From Shinisaurus crocodilurus (Eukaryota; Chordata; Lepidosauria; Squamata; Shinisauridae), in contig CM037877.1 of assembly GCA_021292165.1 (NCBI GenBank), positions 298,422,726 to 298,486,725 of the forward strand: a stretch of 64,000 nucleotides of DNA. The letters run 5' to 3'. The notes under the pieces are model-generated. The model saw nothing but the letters and a program-made list of their open reading frames with translations, made no database searches and was not told the origin of the DNA. The translations under genes and the position numbers were made by a program. Positions 57,601 through 64,000 of this stretch are shown here, in pieces. Numbering within the stretch: position 1 is the first letter of the stretch; every line of letters starts with the position of its first letter.

Positions 57601-60600
57601 TGCTGCCAGTCAGACCATGCGGCCCTGGGCTGGAGGGGCAAGCAGCCTGGCCTGGCCTGGCCTGAGGCAGCTTCTTGTGCTCCTTCCTACGAGCCCCCCA
57701 CCCCACCCCCTGGGCCAGGGCCCTCTGCCACCTCGGTGTCCCACCAACCCCCTTGCCCCACCAACCTCTGCTCCTTGCGACGCCGTTTCTCTTCCTCATG
57801 AAGCACCTTCTTCAGCTGTAGGAAAAGCTGGTGCTTCTCCTCTTGCAGGGCCTGGAGCTTTTCCTGCAGCTTCTGGATCTGAGGATGGAGAGCACAGAGA
57901 GGGGTGGTGGTGGTGGCGGCGGTCAAGGGTGAGCCTGGATGCCCCGGTCGGGGGGCTCCGGAGACACTGGGGAGGCTGGAAGGCTGCCACCTGCGCCGCA
58001 CACCTGCTCTTTGGTCTCCTCCAGGGACATGCGCTCCTCCATCTCTTTCTTCCTCCGCCGCTCCTGCTCCTCCCTCATCTTCTGCTCCATCATCTTGTCT
58101 ACCTCTTCTTCTTCTGCAGGACAGGAACAGTCAAGGCAGGAGGGATTATTTCCCCTGCCACTGGAGACACAACTTCCAGGGTCTCCCAGAGAGCCTCGAC
58201 TCGGAGCGAGTCAAAAGAGCAAAACTCCCCACCTCAAGGGGTAGACTGAAACATGCAGAAGGTCCAGGGCCCCCAGGGACCTCTCCTCTCTAGCCAAGAC
58301 CTTGGGGAGCTGGTTATGAGTAGGTAGAGCCCCTACGTGGCATACAGGAAGCCCCAGGTTCAATCCCTGGCAGCATCTCCAGTTACTGGGCTAAGAGGGA
58401 GAATGAATCCGACCTGGGATAAGGAAGCTTCCTATGTTCATACGTGGGGGACTGGAAGACTCAACACCAAGGTGGAAATCTATGCTCAGGTGTGTGTGTG
58501 TGTCTCCTTAACCAGGATCAGCAGGTGGGAGGGGGCTGCACCAGTGATTGATGGGCAGGGGGCTTGGCCAATGGGATGCCCATGGGAAGTGCACACTTTT
58601 CGGAGACGAAAACCTTAACGCAGTGATGGTGCACCTATGGCACGCGTGCCACAGCTGGCACGCAGGGACCTCTCTGTGGGCACTCGAGCCATTGGTCGCC
58701 AGATCGTGAAAAGACCGTCCCCCTTCTGCATTCAGCGTCGGGTTTCCATAGTAACTCCTCTCCACTCATTCCTCGCTGGCCTCCACAGGCAGGAGCACTC
58801 CAACATCTCCACCGCCAGAAGCGGACTGCGCAGGCACCCAGCCCTCCTTCTAACTGAACAGACAGCTCAGAAGCACGGCGCACGCACGCCCAAATCTTTG
58901 CGCGCCCGGTGAAGAGCCATGCCCTGAGACAGAGCGGGGCGCGATTAGCTAGCGCCCCCTCCTCCTTCCTGCCAAATTTAAGGCACTTTGAAATAAATAA
59001 GTTGGTTTTGTGTTGCAGTTTGGGCACTCGGGCTCAAAAAGGTTCGCCATCACTGCCTTAAAGCGTCTCTCTGTGTATGTGGGGGGAGGGCTGTAGGATG
59101 TAACGGTGTATGGGACACCCAATAAATCCAGTGGGGATGGGGAGAGAAGAGATCATCTAGCCACGGGGACAAAAAAAAGGGACCATGGCAGACCCTGCAT
59201 TTCCCAGCAGATGCTCTCTGGGAGGTGGCAATTACTTTTGGCAAGGTAATTTCAACACATAAGATGCTTATTGGAGGCACGCGATACACTGTGTTTCTGG
59301 GGGAGGAAGAGGATGCAATTAGTGCTCTCTGGGAGACGAGCCAAGTGGGAATGCCCCCTCTTTCAGAGAAATCTGTGGATTTGGAAAGGCTGCCGGGTAT
59401 TTGGAGTCATGTCCAAGTGACCTCAAGACGCCTAGAAACACACACGAGGCTGGAGAAAGGAGTGTGGATGTTTGTGCGCACACCTTTTAAAAGGACGGCC
59501 CCTTGCTTTGCAACTTCTACTCCCTGTAAACAAGATGGGAAGTTCACCGTGTGGGATCTGTGCAGGGGGTCCTCTAAGGCCCTCATGGGAAAAATGCCTG
59601 TTTATTTATTTAAAATATTTCTAGGCCGCCTGTCAGGGCAAGAGCCCTTCCAAGGCGGCTTACAACAATAAAATTAGACGTAGGGTGCAACCCTATGCAT
59701 GTATGGACAGAAAAAAAGGGCCTACAACTCCCAGCACGCCCCAGCCAGCTATAGGCCTTTTTTCTGTCTAAACATGCATAGGATTGCGCCTTTATACAAT
59801 TCCATAAAGACAACAATCTAAAAAACAACAACGAACAATAAAAACACGCACACATAATCAGGGGAAGGCCAGAGTAAGCGGACAGGTCCTCAGAGCCTTC
59901 CTAAAAGCCTGCAATGATGGGGCCTGACAGACCCCGCCGATGGCAGCTTATTCCAAAGGTGTGGGGCCACTGCGAAAAAGGCCCTCTCTTGTGTGCTTGC
60001 CCACCTAGCTGCCCTCACAGGTGGGCAAGCGAGAAGGGCCTCTGTTGCCGTTCTTAAAGCGCAGGCAGGCTGATCTGGGTGAAGGCAGGTCCTTCAAGTA
60101 ATTTGGTCCCAAACCATTTAAGGTCAAAGTCAGCACTTTAAAATTGGCCCCGGAAACGCACTGGTGACCAGCGCAGCTGGTGTGGCATAGGCGATATGGG
60201 ATCTGAGCGCCTCACCACCCCACCAACAGTCAGGTGGCCACAGTCTGCACCGGTGGAAGTTTCTGAGCAGTGTTCAAAGGCAGCCCCACATACACTGCAT
60301 CACAGTTGCCTATCCTGGACATCACCAGGGCATGGATAACAGAGGCACGGTCCACCCTCTCCAGATAAGGCTCCCCAGCTTCAGCTGCTAATAGGCCCTC
60401 CTGGACACCGCAGCCACCTGAGCCTCCCCAGTTAGCGCAGAGTCCAGACTACACACTTGATATTTTACATAATTTTAATATTATAGCTAATTTAATATTT
60501 TAAACTTTTGTATATTTCTAATTATATGTTTTAATTGTACAAGTTTTAACGTTGTAATGCTGCCTTGAGTCCCAGTATTGGGGGAAAGGCGGGATATAAA

Positions 60601-61846
60601 TAATTATAATTGTAAGGGGAGTATAACTCCATCTAAGGCCACTTGTAAACCTCTGTCCAGAGTACGGTAGTTGGGTTTCCCAACCCATAGTACCTGCGTC
60701 TTGTTTGGATTAGGCCTCAGCTGCTTCACCCTCATCCACCCCAAAACAGCCTCCAGATATAGCTTCAACTGGGAGCGGTGCTAATGGATGGGGTGTTAGA
60801 ACTGAACCGGGCGGGCCAAGGTTCAAGGTTCAAGTCTCTACTCGGCGCTGGGTGTCCCTGGGCAATCACTTTCTCTCGCTCACCTCTCCCCCTGTGGTTG
60901 TGGGAATATAAAAGGGAGGGGGAGGCAGCCCTTGCGCAGCTCCCCTGAACTCTTTGGAAGAAGGGCGGGAGAGCACAGAACGGAGATAATGAATAAATAT
61001 TGGGTGTGTAATAAAACATGCAATTAAAAATAAATGGAACAGAGGCAAACCTGTAATTAAAAAAGTAAACAGTGGTACGTGTGCGTATCTGCCATGTATG
61101 TTCCCTGTGAGAAATTGGGAGGGGGGGGGGGAAGAGAGAGAAATAAAAATGCATGCACGTTTAGATACAGGGCAACCCCTCAACCCCCAAGAAGATTTTA
61201 TTAGCTTCCATTCATCTGTTACATTCGTATCCAGGCTTCCCCAGAGGAGCTCCAGGCTGTGCATGCAGCTTTCTCTCCCCACCTTCCTATTTCACCCTCA
61301 CAACCACCCTGCAAGGTGGGATCTACTAAGAGAGACCGACTGAGCCAGGACCCCCTTAGAGAGACCTTCCTGGCTGGGATCTGTCCTAATGAGGGGTCTC
61401 CTCCTCATGCAAATGAGGGGGGGGGCTTCTCTTCCTCCTTGTGCAAATGGGGGGTCTCTTCCTCCTACTTCTTGTGCAAATGGGGGGCCTCCTCCTCGTG
61501 CAAAGGAGGGGGGTTCTCTTCTTCCTTTGTGCAAATGAGTGGGGGTCTTCTCCTCCTTGTGCAAATGAGGGGGGGGTCTCTTCTTCATTTGTGCGAATGA
61601 GGGGCCTCCTCCTCCTCGTGGAAATGGGGGGGGTCTCCTCCTCGTGCAAAGGAGCGGGGGTCCCCTCCTGCCCATCGTCCTCCCGAGGGGGGTGGTCTCC
61701 TCCTCCCGCGCGCCCGCGCGAGAGGGGCCTCCCCGGGGGGCCCCCGGCTCACCCTGCCGCTTCCTCTCGCGCTCGACCATGACGTGCCGGTGCAAGGCGC
61801 GGGCCATGGCCGAGCTCAGCTTCGGCCGCTCCAGCAGCGCCGGCAT
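47389..61846 (-). CDS. GPS2: G protein pathway suppressor 2, 10 or 11 coding exons, 325 or 353 aa
   Basis: GPS2 is a subunit of the NCoR/SMRT-HDAC3-TBL1 corepressor complex and also inhibits UBC13-dependent ubiquitin signalling. Minus-strand exons are 61846-61753, 58113-58004, 57878-57766, 56094-56015, 54787-54705, 52257-52107, 51588-51502, 49932-49853, 49179-49084, optional 48501-48418, and 47472-47389. Phases agree throughout. Features in order are MPALLERPKLSSAMARALHR, a long charged coiled coil (EEEVDKMMEQKMREEQERRR to QLFLQLKKVLHEEEKRRRKE) that in human contacts SMRT and TBL1, AADRAKQMFGP-like ISADRAKQMFGP, Gln/Pro-rich blocks with TPEHGQYQGS and AFPTMQYLSQQQ, LQKQLEHANQQSGF, LRPMHPQALHPNPGLL, and the conserved ending QRFYHK. 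Without the optional exon the length is 325 aa, near the human 327. EIF5A is its convergent neighbour. I found no clear minus-strand AATAAA downstream of the stop. Confidence 0.95.
48418..48501 (-). CDS. GPS2: Possible additional in-frame GPS2 exon (28 codons)
   Basis: This 84-bp segment lies between the exons ending in TTAK and beginning SGFQ. It has a long pyrimidine tract and CATTACAG acceptor on one side and ACG/GTAAGC donor on the other. It is open in phase 0 and encodes a Pro/Ser/His/Gln-rich peptide (starting PSLAYTHPARPASPG), matching GPS2 composition. I do not recall it in the mammalian protein, so it may be an alternative or lineage-specific exon. Confidence 0.55.
48645..48678 (+). 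repeat. (GT)n microsatellite in GPS2 intron
   Basis: A clean TG run lies just before the SINE at 48706. Confidence 0.95.
48706..48945 (+). mobile_element. tRNA-derived SINE, full length
   Basis: CCAGTGTGGCGTAGTGGTGA, GATCCGGGTTCTAGTCCC, TGACTTTGGGCCAGTCTCTG and AAAAAAGGCGGGGTATAAAT are present. It lies antisense in a GPS2 intron. Confidence 0.9.
50587..51275 (+). mobile_element. CR1-like LINE 3' region with nested MITE
   Basis: GAGGAAAGGTTACAATGTTT, GGAGAAAGTGGATAGGGAGA and the terminal CTTTGGCCCGATCCAATGGG belong to the second CR1 subfamily. A hairpin MITE (about 50967-51053, CAGCCTTGCCTAGAAGCCCC to GTTGAGGAAGGCTG) is inserted. Confidence 0.8.
51790..51978 (+). mobile_element. LINE-type 3' tail
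   Basis: TTTTTAGATTGTAAGCCTGC, GTAAACCGCCCAGAGAGCTT, CGGCTATTGGGCGG and an ATGAA then AAATA repeat are present. It is close to the nested copy at 18688-18870. Confidence 0.8.
52407..52718. mobile_element. MITE with GGGTTCAGACGA-type termini
   Basis: ACTGGGTTCGGACAACACAA and TCATGTCATCTGAACCCATT bound several internal inverted segments (CCCACACTCAAGGGTTGAG and its complement). ACAAACCATGG sequences recur at 55655-55745, a probable relative. Confidence 0.65.
52930..53640 (-). mobile_element. L2-like LINE with intact RT C-terminal frame
   Basis: The minus strand has an uninterrupted 163-codon frame (53560-53069) with SSRLDYCNALYVGLP, KLQLVQNAAARLV, ITPVMKDLHWLPV and [16 protein letters not shown], diagnostic of L2/CR1-clade ORF2 ends. 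It is followed by a TTTATTTATCGCCCATCTGG tail (plus strand). The copy is 5' truncated and therefore not autonomous. Confidence 0.9.
54118..54326 (-). mobile_element. tRNA-derived SINE, minus strand
   Basis: The plus strand reads AAGGAACCCAAGGCGGCTTA, CCATTTTATCCTCATAACAA and AGAACTCAGGTCTCCCGAGT, the complement of the SINE at 28521. Confidence 0.88.
54327..54650 (-). mobile_element. L2-like LINE 3' end, minus strand
   Basis: TTTATACCGCCCAATAGCCG, AAGCTCTCTGGGCGGTTTAC and CTCATTCCACAACCAGGGTG are typical. It abuts the 54705 exon of GPS2. Confidence 0.85.
54990..55105 (+). mobile_element. tRNA-derived SINE 3' part
   Basis: CTAACCAAGACCTTGGGGAG and TCTGACTAAATATAAGGCAG match the 3' part of the second tRNA-SINE family. 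Confidence 0.65.
56496..56605 (+). mobile_element. tRNA-derived SINE head
   Basis: GGGCCATGGCTCAGCAGTAC, ATGCAGAAGGTCCCAGGCTC and TATCTCCAGTTAAGAGGATC are present. Confidence 0.8.
56703..56858 (+). mobile_element. Composite SINE: 5S rRNA-like head and CR1-like tail, second copy
   Basis: GGAAAGCTAAGCAGGGTCAG, ACTTGGATGGGAGACCCC and TTTCCTGCATTGAGCAGGGG occur in the same order and with the same junction as 22336-22487. Confidence 0.88.
56859..56935 (+). mobile_element. Severely 5'-truncated LINE tail with 12-bp direct repeats
   Basis: CAGGGTGGCCGGGTGACCGG, CCAGATGGGCGATTAATAAA and (AAATA)n are present. ATCTATGAATCT flanks it at 56847-56858 and 56936-56947. Confidence 0.8.
57107..57212. mobile_element. 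Hairpin MITE (TTTAGATAGAAAAAAGG family)
   Basis: GGCACAATCCCACGCAAGTT and its near complement AACTTGTGTGGGATTGTGCC surround short CCCAGCATGCTGGG. Confidence 0.85.
58320..58445 (+). mobile_element. tRNA-derived SINE, decayed
   Basis: GGAAGCCCCAGGTTCAATCC, CATCTCCAGTTACTGGGCTA and GAAGCTTCCTATGTTCATAC are present. Confidence 0.72.
58621..59055. mobile_element. hAT-type element, 435 bp, with near-perfect 8-bp duplication
   Basis: CAGTGATGGTGCACCTATGG and AAGGTTCGCCATCACTG are inverted ends. The flanks CCTTAACG (58613-58620) and CCTTAAAG (59056-59063) match at 7 of 8. It lies in GPS2 intron 1. Confidence 0.88.
59595..60790 (-). mobile_element. L2-like LINE, minus strand, interrupted by a sense LINE tail
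   Basis: TTCTAGGCCGCCTGTCAGGG, CTTATTCCAAAGGTGTGGGG and AACCCATAGTACCTGCGTCT mark a long decayed minus-strand copy. At about 60448-60620 a plus-strand tail (GGGGGAAAGGCGGGATATAA) splits it. Confidence 0.72.
59683..59793. mobile_element. Hairpin MITE inside the LINE copy
   Basis: GTGCAACCCTATGCATGTAT with GGACAGAAAAAAAGGGCC, and TTTTTTCTGTCTAAACATGC with ATAGGATTGCGCC, are complementary arms. Confidence 0.85.
61394..61680 (+). repeat. Minisatellite in GPS2 intron 1
   Basis: At least nine degenerate units spaced 25-33 bp apart carry the core (A/G)TGCAAATG followed by a G-run and TCTCCTCCTC. Core starts are near 61409, 61441, 61474, 61499, 61529, 61559, 61591, 61618 and 61646. The array ends about 70 bp from the exon 1 donor. 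One inverted core lies upstream of exon 1 at 62083-62098. Confidence 0.85.
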
Positions 61847-62100
61847 CGCGGCCCTCCGAGGCCCAGGGCGGGCGCCGCGCGAGCGAGAGAGGGGGAAGCC
61901 GCCGCCGCCGCAGGCCCCGCCGAGGAAGGGAGAGCGCCCGGCCCGGCCGCTCGCGCCACGGATTCGGCGCCTCCGCTTCCGCTTCCGGGTCGGGCGCCGC
62001 GCCGCCCCGCACAGGTGGAACCCGGGAGTCCCTCCCCCGCGCCCCCACAAGGCCGGAGGGAGCCGGAAAGGACTCTCCCCCCCCATTTGCACGACGAGAG
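61750..62100 (-). promoter_or_regulatory. GPS2: GPS2 CpG-island promoter with ETS motifs
   Basis: The first coding exon sits in dense CpG sequence. On the minus strand, about 130 bp upstream of the ATG, there are adjacent CCGGAAGCGGAAG ETS-type motifs (near 61988-61975). No TATA box was seen, and the transcription start is not determinable. Confidence 0.55.
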
Positions 62101-62708
62101 AGGGGGGGAGGGGCCCAGGAGCCCGGGGGGGGGGGCACGGCTACCACCCGCGCCTCAGCAGCCCCGCCTCGCTTTCCTTCTTGCCCCCCTTAAAACAAAA
62201 GCAGAGGGGGGGCCCTTCCTCTTTGTTAACGTGTCTGTGAGGGCCCCCCAAACAAATGAGGGAAGGACCCCCCCCCTCAGAAGCAGTAGCCCATCCCCCG
62301 ACCCCAAGGAGGGAAGGGGCCCAGGAGTGGGGGGGGGGCGACACAGCGCCCCCTTAGATTCCAGGGGTCTCCAAACACACACACGGAGCCAATTCGCACA
62401 GGGCATTTGGGGGCGGGGATGTCTCCAGCAGAGCCCCTCACCCTTTGGCCAGGCTTCTGCCCACGGGGTCAATCACCCCACCCAAGAGCCGCCCCCTCCC
62501 CTGAAACGGTGGCCAGCCCAGTGGCAACAAACGACTTAGGTGCGGGTGGACAGGCATTGGGGCCAGGGTGGGGCGTGACTGGTTTCCATAGCAGCTGGGG
62601 GGGGGTCCCTCTATTCCTCACCCCACAGCTCTGAAATGGACCCCGGGCAGCACAGCCCTTCTTGCCCTGCTTTCTGGGTCTTCAGTGGTACCCAGCAAAC
62701 AAACAAAC

Positions 62709-62731
62709 ACACACACACACACACACACACC
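62709..62731 (+). repeat. (CA)n microsatellite
   Basis: An uninterrupted AC run. Confidence 0.95.
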
Positions 62732-62936
62732 AGAGTTGGCTCAGACCTGCAAAATCCTATGGTGCCTATGAGAAAATTATGGGCCTGGAAGCAGACAGCA
62801 AAAATCCAGCTCGAAATTTGGACGCCACCTCCCCCAGTGCCAGGCTGCAGGGTAGAAAAAGCCTCGCTCCTGCCCCATTCAGTGCAGGGTTTAAAAACAG
62901 CATATAAAAGATGCTGGATTTGACAAGGGTGTGCTC

Positions 62937-63200
62937 AGTCTAGCCCACCTTTGCACACCAGGAGGTCCGAGGCCGTGACCCTCCTGTACATACTGGCTTG
63001 GGCCTCCAAGGTCATCTTCAGGGGCCCTGGCTCCAGGTACTCCCGGCTAAGGCTGAATGTAGTGAAGCAGGTGGCCGCTGAAGATAGGGGCCTTGTTGGT
63101 GGTGGCACCCTATAGAAAGCCCTCCCGCACAAGGCTCATCTGGCACCTACGGTAGCAGCTGGTAAAGCTCTTTTCATTCTCCCAGGCTTTTTGGAAAGTG
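62937..63200 (+). mobile_element. L2-like LINE fragment
   Basis: GGTGGCACCCTATAGAAAGC, CCTCCCGCACAAGGCTCATC and CTTTTCATTCTCCCAGGC match the coding 3' part of these LINEs, in sense. Confidence 0.65.
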
Positions 63201-63559
63201 TTTGCAGACTGTAATCCTGTGGTCCCAAGCACCATTGGATGCTGTGGGTTTTCCGTTCCACTGCCGTGGTTCCACCACTGATGGTAGGACTAAAACCAGG
63301 ATGATTTGGGGGCCTGCAGGATCCTAGGTCCCTTCGTTCTCCCAACACCTCACCCCGCTTCAACCAGAGCTAACAGTAAATTCTGCCCCTTTACCCCTGC
63401 CCTGGTCACAGTAAGCTGGCAGGGCTTAAGAAGTGACAATTCCTCCCCCAGGGACTCCTCCTCCCAGACCCTACTTTTGGAATGCTCTGCCTGTGCTTAA
63501 GGTGCAATCTTATGCAAGTTTAGACAGAAAAAAGGCCTACAACTCCCAGCATGCAACTT

Positions 63560-63665
63560 TCCCCCTCTGTTGATGGTTTTATGCTGTTGTGTATCTTGGT
63601 TTTATGTTTTAAATCTTTATTGTAAACCACCCAGAGAACTTTTGGTTATTGGGTGGCATAACAGT
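63560..63665 (+). mobile_element. LINE-type 3' tail
   Basis: GTTTTATGCTGTTGTGTATC, TGTAAACCACCCAGAGAACT and GGTTATTGGGTGGCATAACA are present. Confidence 0.7.
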
Positions 63666-64000
63666 AACAGGACAAAATATCCAAGGACTGCTTAGAGCTA
63701 CAAGACTCTGTCTGTGATAGTATGAAGAGGGGGAAAGGACACACACAAAACACAAAACCAGTTGAATCGTGGTTTATAAACCCTTGCACGGGAGGGAACA
63801 CGCTGTACAACCTTTTAACTTTTGTCCAAAAAACAAAACAAAAAAAACCCAGCTTTAGACAGATGTAAAAAAAGTTAATGCATGTCATTTTCCAACAAAT
63901 AAAGTGAAAAAGCAGCATAAATACAATTTAAAATATAATATTAATCAAAGGGGAAGAGAATGGGCGTTCTAAACCGCTTTCCCCTTAAAAATTCACATTT

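Larger units (their letters stand above)
62100..64000. other. Region upstream of GPS2 to the window end
   Basis: No gene is recognised. It holds many C/G runs (62.1-62.6 kb), a (CA)n run at 62709-62731, an L2-like LINE fragment (62937-63200), a half MITE (63492-63552) and a LINE tail (63560-63665). The final 300 bases are AT-rich. In mammals NEURL4 lies next on the minus strand; its 3' UTR may begin here, but I cannot show it. Confidence 0.5.

Noticed and set aside
59225..59671. 148-codon plus-strand open stretch in GPS2 intron 1
   Set aside because: It lacks an ATG at its start, recognisable motifs and splice context, and its end runs into a LINE copy. It is probably chance.
61298..62092. 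Long minus-strand open stretch around GPS2 exon 1
   Set aside because: It is GPS2 exon 1 read through into intron and minisatellite, with CpG-rich upstream sequence; the low stop density reflects composition.

Overview
The window is vertebrate genomic DNA, most likely from a squamate reptile (probably a lizard). The genes are intron-rich with GT-AG junctions. The interspersed repeats are of sauropsid type: CR1 LINE 3' ends with the usual TTCCAACTCTA/TATGATTCTA tail, tRNA-derived SINEs of the kind common in lizards and snakes, and many hairpin MITEs. I identify the species group by recognition only, not by a database search.

Four protein-coding genes are present in the order SLC2A4 (GLUT4, + strand, 3' part only), YBX2 (- strand), EIF5A (+) and GPS2 (-). 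As I recall it, human 17p13.1 has the same order and orientation, so the block is conserved synteny. SLC2A4 contributes six coding exons between 341 and 8595, and its 5' exons lie left of the window. YBX2 runs from a CpG-rich promoter near 26.4-26.7 kb down to about 13.8 kb. EIF5A has a noncoding first exon ending at 34290 and coding exons from 39508 to 44753. GPS2 runs from a CpG island near 61.85 kb down to 47389. YBX2 and EIF5A are head to head, separated by about 7.5 kb. SLC2A4/YBX2 and EIF5A/GPS2 are tail to tail. The genes are not an operon and do different jobs: insulin-responsive glucose transport, germ-cell mRNA binding, translation elongation and corepressor function.

Other sequence is mostly introns and intergenic DNA filled with transposon remnants. 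These are CR1 and L2-like LINE fragments (one keeps a 163-codon reverse-transcriptase C-terminal frame), two tRNA-derived SINE families, a composite SINE with a 5S rRNA-like head and a CR1-like tail, several hAT-type non-autonomous elements with 8-bp target duplications, a pogo/Tigger-like MITE, and simple repeats. Nested insertions are frequent and can be ordered in time.

Points most worth a second look are: a possible extra in-frame 84-bp GPS2 exon; the two-copy 5S/CR1 SINE; Y-box motifs in the promoter of the Y-box gene; clustered RFX X-box motifs downstream of GLUT4 and another upstream of EIF5A; a minisatellite flanking GPS2 exon 1; and changes in the GLUT4 C-terminal sorting motif. I saw no bacterial, CRISPR or phage-like system and no dramatic unknown system.
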